The notes: generated by a model not told the origin, from the letters alone. A stretch of DNA of 64,000 nt from Psychrobacillus antarcticus (GCF_029533155.1 NZ_JAIZDB010000037.1:33023-97022), one strand, 5' to 3'. Shown: positions 8,097 through 17,416, counted from the stretch's first letter. A program made the numbers and translations.

Positions 8097-10394
8097 CTAT
8101 TCGTTGGAAGTATCTTCATTGTTTTCTGGTTGTTGCTGCTCTTGAGGTCTTCCAAAGCCACCTCCGCCTCCACCTGGCATATTACCTCCCATTCCTCCAC
8201 CCATCATTGATGAGCTGGCTTCTGTCACTCCACTACTATTTAAGTAAGTCATGACTGTTGTAGGTGAATAGGTCACACTATCTGTTGGAGCTGTTGTCTT
8301 TGCATTTGTATAGACCCCGTCTATAACTTCACCAGTTATAGTTCCCCCATGACTGATAGTTGACTCTACATTTAGCTCTAAATCTGGAGAACTAATAACG
8401 ATCATTTGATACATTTTTTCCGGTGCTACTGTGATAATTTGCTCACCATCCGCATTTGTCACAGTAACTGGTGTATTAGCTTCAAGTGTCTCATCAAATG
8501 TCATCATTATCGTGTTTTGTGTAGATTCATCAGATACACCTAAAGGCATTCCTGCACTACCAGAAGCTATTAATGTTCCACCTTCCATTTTAAATGTTCC
8601 ATCATAATCTAATGTACCATTCATCATCTCCGTTGGACCATAAACGATAGCAGTACCACCCGTCATTGTAATATTCGTATTAGAGTCTAATCCATCACCA
8701 TCTGCATCGACATATAGATAGCCCCCAGAAATCGTAAGCTGACCATCCTCGGTTGCCGTATCGTCTTCTTCTAATTCCTCAGTTTCCGTAGTTGTGGAGG
8801 CTTGATCAAAGGCCCCAAACATTTCATTCATACTACTTCCACCGCTTACATTGACTCCATCGTCTGCTGCTTTTAGATGAACGGTCCCGTCAGAAATCTC
8901 TATATTAGTCCCTTCAATACCCTCTAGGCTTTTTAAGATTGTAATATCACCACCGGCAATAAATACATTACCATCTGCATGTATACCATCATCACCCGTT
9001 GAAAGAGTTTCTTCTCCACCCTGAATAGTTAAATCTCCATTACTATGCAGTGCATCATCCACTGCATCGACCGTAACAGTACCACCTACGATATTTAAAT
9101 TTTTTCCTGCTTTTATTCCTTTTTGACTTGTAGTCTCATCAACAGAAGCATTGGCGGTATTATTCTCTGTATCTTTTTCTACTGGAGCTTTTTGTTCTTT
9201 ATTTTGCTGTTCTTCTGGCGGAGTCTTTTGTCCTGTACTTTCCCCTGGCATTTGTCCGTCTTTCGGTTGACGGTCCATACCTCCACCACCTGGTGGCGTC
9301 ATGGATTCAAAAGTTGTTGTTAAATATGCTCGAATTTCAGTTGTTGTCATGCCCTCGATTTCAGTAGAAATATCAATTGGGAAATTCATATTCTCCATAT
9401 TCTCAACAAATGCTTCTACTTCCTCATCTGTCATTGAACTGAAATCCATACTCATTCCTGCACCCATTTCTGGCATTTCGCCTGGGCCATTTCCTCCGCC
9501 CATTCCCATGTCTGACTCAGAAGAAGTGACGGTTTCTGGACTACCATCTCCAGTTTTTATGGAGAATTCACCATCAACTACGATAATTTCTTTTTCAGCT
9601 TGTAAACCATCGCCTTGCGCTTTCACATTTAAATAGCCGCTTTCGAGAACTATATTGCCTCGAGCTGCATCCCCATCATTTGATGATTTTACACCATCGC
9701 CACCCGCAGTTATATTAACTGTAGCATTAGACAAAGCAAACACATCGCGACCGACAACACCATCATCAATTGCTGTTACATTAATAGTCCCACCTGTAAC
9801 GATCAAGTCATCACGGCTTGTTATTCCGTCTTTGTACTGACCATTAACAGTCAACATACCAGTACCATTAATGACTAAATCATCCTTACTAAAAATAGCT
9901 GCTCCAACTTCCTGATTTGCATCGTTCTCATAGACATAAGCAGTTGCGTCTGTAAAGTTATTTTCGGTTCCTTCTTCAAGCGAGATAATCGTTTTATTTG
10001 ATTGCTCTATATTAATTGCTGCGTTAGTAGATGAGGTAATCTCTACACCATTCAATATTAAGCGTACATTTCCCGTATCCTCCGTATTTACTTTAATCTG
10101 GCCAGCAGAGAGTGCTCCTTCCAGTACATAAGTACCTGATGAATGAATCTCTACATTTTGTCCATTAATAATAACACCACCGGAGCCGTCAAAAGTCGTT
10201 GCCTCATCATCTAATGTTATTTTTGTAAAAGCATCTCCTTCCCAGGCAGTATAATAATCTTCTGAATCATAATCTACATATGAAGATATTAATGCTTCCG
10301 TATCCATTGTTGTCTCTGTACTACTCTTTTCACTACAACCGCCAACAATTAAAATTGCCGAAAAAGCTAATGATATTGTTCCTTTTTTCCTCAT
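8097..10394 (-). CDS. Cthe_2159-type carbohydrate-binding beta-helix lipoprotein
   Basis: 765-residue secreted lipoprotein: signal peptide with lipobox VGGC (Cys20), then repeated beta-helix turns of the type GGTINVTAIDDGV, GDGVKSSNDG, GGDITILKSLEGIEG and GDGLDSNTNITMTGG. This is the pattern of the Cthe_2159 family, whose founding member binds cellulose/pectin-like polymers. A low-complexity acidic and Gly/Met/Pro/Gln-rich insert of about 130 residues (about 290-425) splits the helix, and the C-terminus is Gly-rich (GGGMGGNMPGGGGGGF). Last gene of the VTC-DUF4956 operon. The ligand is unknown. Confidence 0.82.
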   Translation of the reverse strand: MRKKGTISLAFSAILIVGGCSEKSSTETTMDTEALISSYVDYDSEDYYTAWEGDAFTKITLDDEATTFDGSGGVIINGQNVEIHSSGTYVLEGALSAGQIKVNTEDTGNVRLILNGVEITSSTNAAINIEQSNKTIISLEEGTENNFTDATAYVYENDANQEVGAAIFSKDDLVINGTGMLTVNGQYKDGITSRDDLIVTGGTINVTAIDDGVVGRDVFALSNATVNITAGGDGVKSSNDGDAARGNIVLESGYLNVKAQGDGLQAEKEIIVVDGEFSIKTGDGSPETVTSSESDMGMGGGNGPGEMPEMGAGMSMDFSSMTDEEVEAFVENMENMNFPIDISTEIEGMTTTEIRAYLTTTFESMTPPGGGGMDRQPKDGQMPGESTGQKTPPEEQQNKEQKAPVEKDTENNTANASVDETTSQKGIKAGKNLNIVGGTVTVDAVDDALHSNGDLTIQGGEETLSTGDDGIHADGNVFIAGGDITILKSLEGIEGTNIEISDGTVHLKAADDGVNVSGGSSMNEMFGAFDQASTTTETEELEEDDTATEDGQLTISGGYLYVDADGDGLDSNTNITMTGGTAIVYGPTEMMNGTLDYDGTFKMEGGTLIASGSAGMPLGVSDESTQNTIMMTFDETLEANTPVTVTNADGEQIITVAPEKMYQMIVISSPDLELNVESTISHGGTITGEVIDGVYTNAKTTAPTDSVTYSPTTVMTYLNSSGVTEASSSMMGGGMGGNMPGGGGGGFGRPQEQQQPENNEDTSNE

Positions 10395-10414
10395 ACTACT
10401 ACCTCCTATAAAAG

Positions 10415-10441
10415 AAAGGTCTGTAAATTTACAGACCTTTT
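10415..10441 (-). other. Intercistronic hairpin before the beta-helix gene
   Basis: A perfect inverted repeat AAAGGTCTGTAAA/TTTACAGACCTTT fills the short gap between the DUF4956 gene and the ribosome binding site of the next gene. It has only a modest T-run (CTTTTAT), so it may be a leaky terminator or an mRNA-processing or stability element that sets a lower or different level of the lipoprotein. Confidence 0.55.
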
Positions 10442-10445
10442 CTCC

Positions 10446-11132
10446 TTATGCTGTAAAGTTTCCATCATAACTTAGCATTACTGCCGAAGACACACCTTTT
10501 ACATGTGAAATATCGGAAACAATTTTTGTATCATTTTCTTTCACACGTATTTCATATGTTACTTCCGTTTCATAATCTAAAATATGGGACTTCGATTTTA
10601 ATGCATATTTCTTCGTTGAACTTTTTAATAATTGGTCAATAGCATCTGCTGCTTCACCGTTAGCAAATTTCACAACTAATAAGTATGGATTTTCTATTAC
10701 AATTTTATTGGCAAATACGATAATAACTAAACTTATTAAGACTGTGCCAACTATTCCCAACACGACAAAACCTGCCCCACATAAAATCCCTACAATTACT
10801 GACCAAAATAAGTAGACTAAATCCATCGGATCCTTAATCGGCGTACGGAAACGAACGATAGATAACGCCCCTACCATACCGAGTGATAATAGAACATTTT
10901 GACTGATACCCATTATAACTAGCGCTGTCGCCATTGTCATAATCATTAATGAAATATTAAATGTATGTGAGTAAATTACACCATTAAACGTTTTCTTATA
11001 AACTATATAAATAACTACCCCTAACAGGAATGCTGAAATAAGACCTATTAGTGAATCTGTTAAAGAAAATGAAGCTGTTTTTTCTATAAAACTTGATTTG
11101 AAAATATCTGTAAAAGTTGTTGAAGTTGCCAT
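10446..11132 (-). CDS. DUF4956 membrane protein
   Basis: 228 residues. Four hydrophobic segments in the first 150 residues and the family hallmark GALSIVRFRTPIKDP between segments, then a cytosolic C-terminal domain of about 80 residues (ACT-like alternation of strands and helices). DUF4956 proteins are almost always encoded beside VTC-fold polymerases and secreted carbohydrate-binding or CotH-like proteins, as here. The start ATG follows TTAGGAGGA. The molecular role is unproven; a transport or assembly platform is the usual guess. Confidence 0.85.
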   Translation of the reverse strand: MATSTTFTDIFKSSFIEKTASFSLTDSLIGLISAFLLGVVIYIVYKKTFNGVIYSHTFNISLMIMTMATALVIMGISQNVLLSLGMVGALSIVRFRTPIKDPMDLVYLFWSVIVGILCGAGFVVLGIVGTVLISLVIIVFANKIVIENPYLLVVKFANGEAADAIDQLLKSSTKKYALKSKSHILDYETEVTYEIRVKENDTKIVSDISHVKGVSSAVMLSYDGNFTA

Positions 11133-11148
11133 TTCTAAATCCTCCTAA

Positions 11149-11850
11149 TTATATATACATTCGACTTAATTGATATTTGGAATACGCTTCATGTGTTGTA
11201 TTAATACCTTGTAGCATCATTTTCACCATGTCTGGTAAGTACTCGTCATACTTCACTTCTAAGATGACCTCTGTCGGCTCGAGTACATCAACCATGGGTA
11301 GATTTTTGTTGAACATATCTGTATTGCGCAAGCTTGACTGCACTTTGCTATCAAATGTTACTCTGACATTTCCGTACAAATAAACATAAGCCTCTCTCTC
11401 ATAATCCACTACTGACATGGGCTTAATTAAGTTCATTTTCATTTCTAAGTACAAGTCACAAATTAATGATCGATTGTCTTTTTCCATCCATAAAATATCC
11501 CCGACACGAATTTTTTCAAATTCTAAACGTGTCATATTACACTTAGATTTAAAAGTTAAATTATTACGCTTACTTTTCCGTTCAAGATTTATAATCTCTT
11601 CGTTGTTCCCATAAATACGGACACGATATTTATCTCTAGTTAAATACCCTTCCTTTTTCTCGTTCATGACTTTGTTTTCAAAGTTATCAAAGTAGCACGA
11701 ACGAATGGTATATTTTCCAGTGGGACCAGCATGTGTATCTAAATGCATCACATATTTCATTTTATTTTTTAGTAACATATAATCTATATATGTGATGCCA
11801 TATTTCAGTTCTTGTCGCCCCTTCGGATTAAATGATGTTTGAATAGGCAT
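11149..11850 (-). CDS. VTC-domain (triphosphate-tunnel) polyphosphate polymerase-like protein
   Basis: About 233 residues from the ATG at 11850 (MPIQTSFNPKGRQELKYGI), chosen because AAAAAGGAG lies just upstream. The VTC/triphosphate-tunnel fold shows as strands rich in alternating basic and acidic residues: RQELKYGI, KYTIRSCYFDN, KYRVRIYG, INLERKSKRN and VILEVKYDEYLP. In yeast VTC4 this fold makes polyphosphate from ATP. Here it is the first gene of a three-gene operon with only 16 bases to DUF4956. The bacterial substrate is not known. Confidence 0.85.
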   Translation of the reverse strand: MPIQTSFNPKGRQELKYGITYIDYMLLKNKMKYVMHLDTHAGPTGKYTIRSCYFDNFENKVMNEKKEGYLTRDKYRVRIYGNNEEIINLERKSKRNNLTFKSKCNMTRLEFEKIRVGDILWMEKDNRSLICDLYLEMKMNLIKPMSVVDYEREAYVYLYGNVRVTFDSKVQSSLRNTDMFNKNLPMVDVLEPTEVILEVKYDEYLPDMVKMMLQGINTTHEAYSKYQLSRMYI

Positions 11851-11980
11851 TATTACACTCCTTTTTATATTTAATGTGCTTCGCAAAAATATCAACTAAC
11901 TTGCTGATAAATCTACTTTAACTTTTAAATAAGTCAGCAATACGTCAAGCAAATAAATTTGAATTTTTGTTATAAGTATA

Positions 11981-12022
11981 AAAAGAGGATGGAAGTGACT
12001 AATGTCGCTTCCATCCTCTTTT
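11981..12022. terminator. Strong bidirectional hairpin between operons
   Basis: AAAGAGGATGGAAG and CTTCCATCCTCTTTT arms; second barrier after the enoyl-CoA hydratase gene on the minus strand. Confidence 0.7.
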
Positions 12023-12048
12023 GTTGTTAATAAAATATGTAATCATAT

Positions 12049-12083
12049 AAAAAGGAGGATCAACTAAATGATCCTCCTTTTAA
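12049..12083 (-). terminator. Terminator of the enoyl-CoA hydratase gene
   Basis: AAAAGGAGGATCA and TGATCCTCCTTTT arms immediately after the stop codon. Confidence 0.8.
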
Positions 12084-12085
12084 AT

Positions 12086-12865
12086 TTATCTACCCTTAAA
12101 CTCAGGTTTTCTTTTTTCAACAAATGCTTTAATGCCCTCTAAATGATCTTCGGTTCTTCGCATTGCGGATTGCGTAACAGCTTCTTTTTCTAACACAGTT
12201 TGTAATTCATTTAGTTTGGTTGCGTGTAAGATTTCTTTTGATGCAATCATTGCAGCAATTGGTGATTGAATTAGTTTTTGTGCATAAGATGCCGCAGTTG
12301 CTGAACCTAAACCATCGGAAGTAACTTCATCCACAAGTCCGATTTTCTGTGCTTCTTTTCCGGAGAAAAGCTGCCCGCTCCACATAAGCTGTTTCGCTTT
12401 TGGAATCCCTACTCTTTCTTTTAAGAAGAAATGGCCTCCACCGTCTGGAACTAGCCCAATTCCGATAAAATTCATAGCGAGCTTGCTATTTTCCTCAGCT
12501 ATGATAATATCGCACCCTAACACTATACTAAAACCTAATCCAGCAGCAGCACCGTGAACTGATGCAATCGTAATCTGCGGTAACTTATATAAAGTTGTAG
12601 CAATTCTTGTAAGATACGTCATCGCCTCGTCAATGTCTAAAGGATTCTCTTTATCTAGCATTGCTTTAATGTCTCCACCAGCGGAAAATGCTCGCCCTTC
12701 CCCTTTTATAACTAACACTTGAACTGATTTGTCTGTTTGCAGAGATTCTAGACTTTCAGCCAGTTCTCTCATCATTACTCCATTCATCGAGTTCATCGCT
12801 TCTGGACGATTCAATGTTAAAGTCGCAATACGACCTTCTTTTTCTAACAATAAAGTATTATACAT
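12086..12865 (-). CDS. Enoyl-CoA hydratase/isomerase family protein
   Basis: Crotonase-fold enzyme of about 259 residues acting on acyl-CoA thioesters, probably in fatty-acid beta-oxidation. Oxyanion-hole segments AFSAGGDIKAM and HGAAAGLGFSIVLGCD are intact, and LVPDGGGHFFLKERVG follows. One catalytic-glutamate position carries Gly/Asp-rich sequence, so hydratase versus isomerase cannot be decided. The second of two in-frame ATGs (12865) is better spaced from AAAGGGGA. A FadR-like operator sits just upstream, supporting a fatty-acid role. B. subtilis YhaR is a plausible counterpart from the neighbourhood. Confidence 0.82.
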   Translation of the reverse strand: MYNTLLLEKEGRIATLTLNRPEAMNSMNGVMMRELAESLESLQTDKSVQVLVIKGEGRAFSAGGDIKAMLDKENPLDIDEAMTYLTRIATTLYKLPQITIASVHGAAAGLGFSIVLGCDIIIAEENSKLAMNFIGIGLVPDGGGHFFLKERVGIPKAKQLMWSGQLFSGKEAQKIGLVDEVTSDGLGSATAASYAQKLIQSPIAAMIASKEILHATKLNELQTVLEKEAVTQSAMRRTEDHLEGIKAFVEKRKPEFKGR

Positions 12866-12880
12866 ATACATTCCCCTTTA

Positions 12881-12898
12881 TAAGTGAATAGTCATTCA
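12881..12898 (-). promoter_or_regulatory. FadR-like operator
   Basis: The minus strand reads TGAATGACTATTCACTTA, which agrees at 16 of 18 positions with the B. subtilis FadR consensus as I remember it (TGAATGAMTANTCATTCA). It lies between promoter and ribosome binding site of the crotonase gene, a position suited to repression relieved by long-chain acyl-CoA. Confidence 0.55.
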
Positions 12899-12994
12899 TT
12901 CTTTTATTACATTCGTCATAACGTTTTAAAATCCTTCTTTAAAAGTGTTTTTGTTAAACTTTTTAAGCTATTATATCCTTTATAGTGGGAAGAA

Positions 12995-13815
12995 TGGGAC
13001 CCTGTGTAGAGTTTTTACTTGCGGTACCGGGCTGTTTACTCGCTCTGCTTCTCTGTTTACTTGCGCCTAATGGTCAATTACTTGCGAAACGGGATATTTA
13101 TCCATTTAAATTAACTAAGAAAAACCGGGCAAAATACGCCCGGTACTTTAGGATCTAAACCCGTTTCTACTGTTTTCGAAGGGCTTTGGACAGACTTATT
13201 GCTATATAATTACCGTTTGATTTTTTAAAGATGCTGGTCGTGACTGAAGTCACGACCAGCATCTTTTTTTCTCGGTAATCTTATGGCTATTGACTGTCCG
13301 TCGCCCTTCTACAACTTCTAGAAACGGGTTAGTTCATTTTTTGGGTAACTAGAGAAAAGATACTATCCTAATAATAGAGGAAGCTCACGAAGATGCAATT
13401 TCGTTCGCTATTTCGCTTCTTTATTGGGCAGACACTTACTATTTTTCTTTTTTTCCACTAGTAAAAAAGGAAATCTACTATCTTCATTCTTCCTTACACA
13501 ATTTCATTCTCAAATTCAACAGACGGTTTTATCCCTACATTAACTCGGACTACTCTTCTAATATAAGCGAGAGTCTATGCAATATCTCCTAGTTGAGTAC
13601 TACTCACTTAATTGATTGGAGTGCAGGGTGGCGACTCCTGTGGGAACAGCACGAGCTGAAAGCCCCGCAGGAACGTAGTGACGAGGAGATTGAAGCCGTG
13701 CCCACGGAACGCGTCCACCTGAAACGGAAATCAGCAGTATTATTCATTCTTTCAAGTCCCATGAATCCAGTGTACACGGTACATTTTTGTATACTTTCTT
13801 ATCTTTCAAAAAAGA
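12995..13815 (+). repeat. Composite repeat, copy 2
   Basis: From about 13115: ACCGGGC...GCCCGGT hairpin, the conserved 15-bp hairpin with T-run at 13227-13271, the AT-rich middle, the GGAGTG...GGCGACTCC module (13615-13735) and the TTTTTGTATACTTTCTTATC end. 12995-13110 holds two direct repeats of a TTTACTTGCG-like phrase and no gene. A 77-codon frame over the module is rejected as a gene. Confidence 0.75.
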
Positions 13816-13819
13816 ACCT

Positions 13820-13851
13820 CTCCTAAAATAGGAAAAGTTCTTTTCATTTAT
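13820..13851 (-). terminator. Terminator of yheB-yheA
   Basis: AAAGAAC...GTTCTTT arms with an inner TCCTA/TAGGA stem, just past the yheA stop. Confidence 0.65.
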
Positions 13852-13854
13852 TTA

Positions 13855-14199
13855 TTAGATACCTTCATAAAGTTCTTGAACTGGCTTAATAAGCACGCGA
13901 TTTACTTCTTCAATTAGTTGGCTTAGAGCCATTTCTGCTTGAAGCATATGGAATATCTTTTCGTTTCCTTGCGCAAGCTGAGCCGTTTTTTGTGCATACT
14001 CGATTTCTTCTCCAGAAATTTCTTCTCCATTCATTTGCTTCTCTTGAAGAGACATTTGAACTTTACGGAAACTTTGAAATAAAGCTAGAGCTTGTTCATC
14101 AGCTTTTACAGATTCGACTGCTGTCTGTACATTGGAGAACTCGTCTGTTTGACGTAGTGTTTTTTCTAGTTTGTTAATGTCATCATAAATGTTAATCAT
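13855..14199 (-). CDS. yheA: YheA, YlbF/YmcA-family protein
   Basis: 114 residues, all-helical, with the family pattern of two long amphipathic helices (IYDDINKLEKTLRQTDEFSNVQTAVESVKADEQALALFQSFRK in outline) and a C-terminal helix. YlbF and YmcA themselves form an RNase Y specificity complex; YheA is a separate paralogue of unknown function. ATG start behind AAGGAGC, 19 bases after yheB, so co-transcribed with it. Confidence 0.88.
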   Translation of the reverse strand: MINIYDDINKLEKTLRQTDEFSNVQTAVESVKADEQALALFQSFRKVQMSLQEKQMNGEEISGEEIEYAQKTAQLAQGNEKIFHMLQAEMALSQLIEEVNRVLIKPVQELYEGI

Positions 14200-14218
14200 G
14201 TTTGTAAGCTCCTTTAGT

Positions 14219-15361
14219 TTAAGTAGTAAAGAATACGATCAACCCTTGAATAATACCGATAAGTCCACCAAGAACCCCACCTAGAATGGTAATCATTTTG
14301 AACTCTCTTTTCGAAATACCAAGGACAATCTCCTCTAAGCGAGATACTGGGAAACTATCTACTTGCTCTTTTACCATATCTTCTAATTTCATTTTACGCA
14401 AGACTTCTTCCAGCTTTGTTTCTGCTTCCTGGAATGCAAATGTCGTCACTTTTGGTATAAGATATGACTCTGTCCAACTAGATGCTTCTGGAAAATAATG
14501 TGTGAAGCTATAATTTAATTTTTCTTCAATTGCTAATTGTTCTGTCAAATATACTTTTACATTTTTAATAATCGGGTCAAAGTCAAAACCGTCCATCATT
14601 TCATTGAGCGGGCGATCCTTTAATTTCTCCCATTCATTTCGAACAATTTTCTCAAGCATACCTTTTGTTCCTGGTGCTCTTAGGAATTTTAATATTTCGG
14701 GTTGAACTTTTCCAGCAAGTGATGATGATTCACCCATGAACATTTGAATCATATTGCCGAGCGTCCCTTTTGTAGAAAGGAAGTCATCAATAAGATTTTT
14801 CACGGTCATCTTGCCTTCTTCCGATTCGAAGAAATCTTCACCCTTTAGTAAAATGTACGAAACAATTTCTCCAACTTTGGTATCCGCTTTTTGTTGCCAA
14901 TCAATTGGCGCAAGCTGACGTATACTTTCTTGTTCGAATCTAGTTTTTAATTGACTAAATTGAACATCTACCTGTTCTTCTATCTTATGATTTACAATAG
15001 TTGGCACGTTTTCTAGTCCAGCAAGTTGCAACCAATCTTTTATCGTTTTGTCCGATTGAAAGACTTTTTCATTCAGTTGCTCTGTTAAGAAGTGATTTGC
15101 TTTATTTTTCATTTCTTCGTTGAAATATTTTTTCTTGAAAATATCAGGCGTCAACAGATGTTGGATAACAGTATTTCCTAATTGCTTTGCCAGTTCATCA
15201 CGTCTTTTAGGGATTAAGCCTGGTGTGAACGGGATGCGCCACGACCCTATATATTTTGCCTCATGAGGTCTGAATAGCATTTGAATAGCCAAGTGATTAG
15301 TTACCGCTCCAATTGCTGCTCCGACCACTGCCATGAATGTGATTGTCCATATAAAATTCAT
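14219..15361 (-). CDS. yheB: YheB, DUF445 membrane-anchored protein
   Basis: About 380 residues with a hydrophobic N-terminal segment (FIWTITFMAVVGAAIGAVTNHLAIQMLF), a long helical body, and a C-terminal hydrophobic hairpin (ITILGGVLGGLIGIIQGLIVFF). The phrase TNHLAIQMLFRPHEAKYIGSWRIPFTPGLIPKRRDELA is hallmark DUF445/YheB sequence. ATG at 15361 is better spaced from AAAGGTG than the upstream GTG at 15370. Associated with spore or membrane biology in B. subtilis; no biochemical role is known. Forms an operon with yheA. Confidence 0.88.
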   Translation of the reverse strand: MNFIWTITFMAVVGAAIGAVTNHLAIQMLFRPHEAKYIGSWRIPFTPGLIPKRRDELAKQLGNTVIQHLLTPDIFKKKYFNEEMKNKANHFLTEQLNEKVFQSDKTIKDWLQLAGLENVPTIVNHKIEEQVDVQFSQLKTRFEQESIRQLAPIDWQQKADTKVGEIVSYILLKGEDFFESEEGKMTVKNLIDDFLSTKGTLGNMIQMFMGESSSLAGKVQPEILKFLRAPGTKGMLEKIVRNEWEKLKDRPLNEMMDGFDFDPIIKNVKVYLTEQLAIEEKLNYSFTHYFPEASSWTESYLIPKVTTFAFQEAETKLEEVLRKMKLEDMVKEQVDSFPVSRLEEIVLGISKREFKMITILGGVLGGLIGIIQGLIVFFTT

Positions 15362-15427
15362 CAATTTCACCTTTTTCCTCTAGCTTCTAGATTATTATAG
15401 CAGAGGTTAGGCAAACACTAAAAGAAT

Positions 15428-15817
15428 TTACAAATAATGAAGCATAGTAGACAAACGGATTGCATGCTCCGTTTCATCATGCATGGCAACAAATAGCGGT
15501 GCATATGCTTGCTGGATTGGTATTAACAGCAACATTTCTTTATAAAGCTCCGCAGCTTCTAATTCATCTCTTATCGCATATTTAATGCATTCATCTAAGT
15601 CTGTACATAAAACATGTTCCGGAAAGTTTTGTACAAACGTACCAGTCAGCATATAATAGAGTTGTTGGAACATTTCGTAATGGCTTTTTTCATCCTCATA
15701 AATATGTTCGATAAAACCTTGCAAATAGGGATCATCCGTCAATTTATACATAGAACGATAAAAATGATAATCATGATATTCATTAAGTATGGCTTGCCTT
15801 AATTGCTCATTAAACAA
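15428..15817 (-). CDS. Ferritin-like (rubrerythrin-type) helical protein
   Basis: 129 residues, TTG start behind GAAGGAG. Four-helix pattern with carboxylate/histidine positions suited to a di-metal site: NEYHDYHFYRSMY, HIYEDEKSHYEMF, RDELEAAELYKEM and MHDETEHAIRLSTML. This is a ferritin-like fold without a rubredoxin domain. Metal use and function are inference. Divergent from yheE with overlapping promoter space. Confidence 0.78.
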   Translation of the reverse strand: MFNEQLRQAILNEYHDYHFYRSMYKLTDDPYLQGFIEHIYEDEKSHYEMFQQLYYMLTGTFVQNFPEHVLCTDLDECIKYAIRDELEAAELYKEMLLLIPIQQAYAPLFVAMHDETEHAIRLSTMLHYL

Positions 15818-15889
15818 TTCGATGCTCCTTCACTAGTCATTTATACTAGTGTATGCAAACAAATTAACTCACATGAAAGGTTGATAGTC

Positions 15890-16093
15890 TTGCTACAACA
15901 CTTTAGCTTCAAATCACTTTATGAAAACAAACAACTCCCTGGTTGGTCCATCTCTTTCTTTTATAAACAACAGCGATATGCTGCTGAATATGGATCAGAT
16001 GGGACGATAAAATGGCTAGGAGAAGCCCCAGCTGATGAAGAAACAGTGAAAAAAATGATACATGAACTAATGTTATTTCATGTGTATGATTGA
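15890..16093 (+). CDS. yheE: YheE, DUF5342 family
   Basis: About 67 residues from the TTG at 15890 (MLQHFSFKSLYENKQLPGW), which has AAAGG upstream and gives the family's usual length; the longer frame back to 15803 runs into the divergent gene. Conserved end HELMLFHVYD. Unknown function; the yheE/yheB/yheA neighbourhood is conserved with B. subtilis. Confidence 0.8.
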   Translation: MLQHFSFKSLYENKQLPGWSISFFYKQQRYAAEYGSDGTIKWLGEAPADEETVKKMIHELMLFHVYD

Positions 16094-16107
16094 AAAATTA
16101 ATAGCCA

Positions 16108-16157
16108 AACGCCAAAATGTATGGAAATGATTGTTATTTACTTCCATACATTTTTTT
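16108..16157. terminator. Bidirectional terminator between yheE and the MFS gene
   Basis: AAAATGTATGGAAATGA and TTACTTCCATACATTTTTTT arms between convergent genes. Confidence 0.75.
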
Positions 16158-16159
16158 AT

Positions 16160-17416
16160 TTAGTTATTGCTAAGCTTCTTTCGCCCAAACATAAAATAAA
16201 AATAGGTAGAGGCAATAATATAAAGAATTCCTGTAATCGTAAAGGTATAGGCATATCCCCAATAGAAGCCAAATGTTACTACAAGACCTGTAGAAATAGC
16301 TCCAGTACTTGCCCAGCCAACATTGAATACCATTTGGTTTACCGAATTGGCAAGCCCCTTATATTTATCTTGAACGAGGTCCATTGCAATTGCACTTTGA
16401 ATTGGATTCCCAGCATTCATCAAAGCCTGGCGCATTAAAAACGCAATGGAGGCAATGAGTAAGGAATTCGTATAACCAGTGATGAATAAAAATGGAATCG
16501 ATAGCAACTGAAAAATAACTAATGCCCTCACTTTACCAACCCTTTTTACCAAAGCAGGTCCGAGCAGCATAGCTACAGCGGTCATTGCAGAGCCAAGTGA
16601 CAATATGAGACCAATATACGTATTTGATGCATCAAAACGATTAGAAAAATATAAATTTAAGTAAGGAATAACAAGGCCTGAACCAGTTCCTATTAATAGA
16701 TTTGCAAAACCAAATAATATAATAACATTCAAGTTCTTACGGAAACCATTCGGTGCATTTGTTTCAAATCCTTCACCTTTGCTGTGTTTATCTTCTTTAA
16801 CTTTTACGGCTCTTAACTGGAATAAAGGAAGCAAGCCGAATGTGAAAATGATTGCTCCTACTATTAGCACATACTTAATCGAATCTACCGTAGGAATATT
16901 CCCAATTACGTGAAGGGCATCAGCTAAAACCCCTCCCCCTAAACTCCCCACTACACTAGCAATGGTCATTAAAGAAAAGTGAATACTAAAAAGATGCATA
17001 CGCTGACTTGAGTCTGTATTTTCAGCTAAGAAAGGCACGCCAGATACTTGAACTAATGCCATAAATAATCCTGTAAAAAATGCAGCATAAATCAGTGCTT
17101 GTTCGCCCGTAACTAAACTTCTATAAAATAGAGTACTTGCGGCAACCACAGCACCTGCAATGATGATTTTTTTCCTACCTAATCGGTCACTTAAATATCC
17201 TGCTGGCACTAACATAAGGGCAGAAGCAAGAGATGTCATGGATATAATCTTGCCATTCAGTGTTTCAGGATAACCAAGCTCTTTTATATATAGGTTGTAC
17301 ATAACTGCAAATATACCCATTCCAATTTGAATAAGTATATTTGCAAGCATAAACATTTTCACATTTCTATTAAAGGAAGATAACTTCTTTTTCCAATCAG
17401 CAAATAAAATATACAT
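16160..17416 (-). CDS. Major facilitator superfamily transporter
   Basis: 418 residues with 12 hydrophobic segments. The MFS loop 2-3 motif is seen as GYLSDRLGRKKIIIAG, and a weaker second copy lies between segments 8 and 9 (LGPALVKRVGKVRAL). ATG start behind AGAGGTA. Probable drug or metabolite exporter; the substrate is not predictable. An ACGATTATCGT palindrome (17453-17463) upstream may be an operator. Confidence 0.85.
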   Translation of the reverse strand: MYILFADWKKKLSSFNRNVKMFMLANILIQIGMGIFAVMYNLYIKELGYPETLNGKIISMTSLASALMLVPAGYLSDRLGRKKIIIAGAVVAASTLFYRSLVTGEQALIYAAFFTGLFMALVQVSGVPFLAENTDSSQRMHLFSIHFSLMTIASVVGSLGGGVLADALHVIGNIPTVDSIKYVLIVGAIIFTFGLLPLFQLRAVKVKEDKHSKGEGFETNAPNGFRKNLNVIILFGFANLLIGTGSGLVIPYLNLYFSNRFDASNTYIGLILSLGSAMTAVAMLLGPALVKRVGKVRALVIFQLLSIPFLFITGYTNSLLIASIAFLMRQALMNAGNPIQSAIAMDLVQDKYKGLANSVNQMVFNVGWASTGAISTGLVVTFGFYWGYAYTFTITGILYIIASTYFYFMFGRKKLSNN

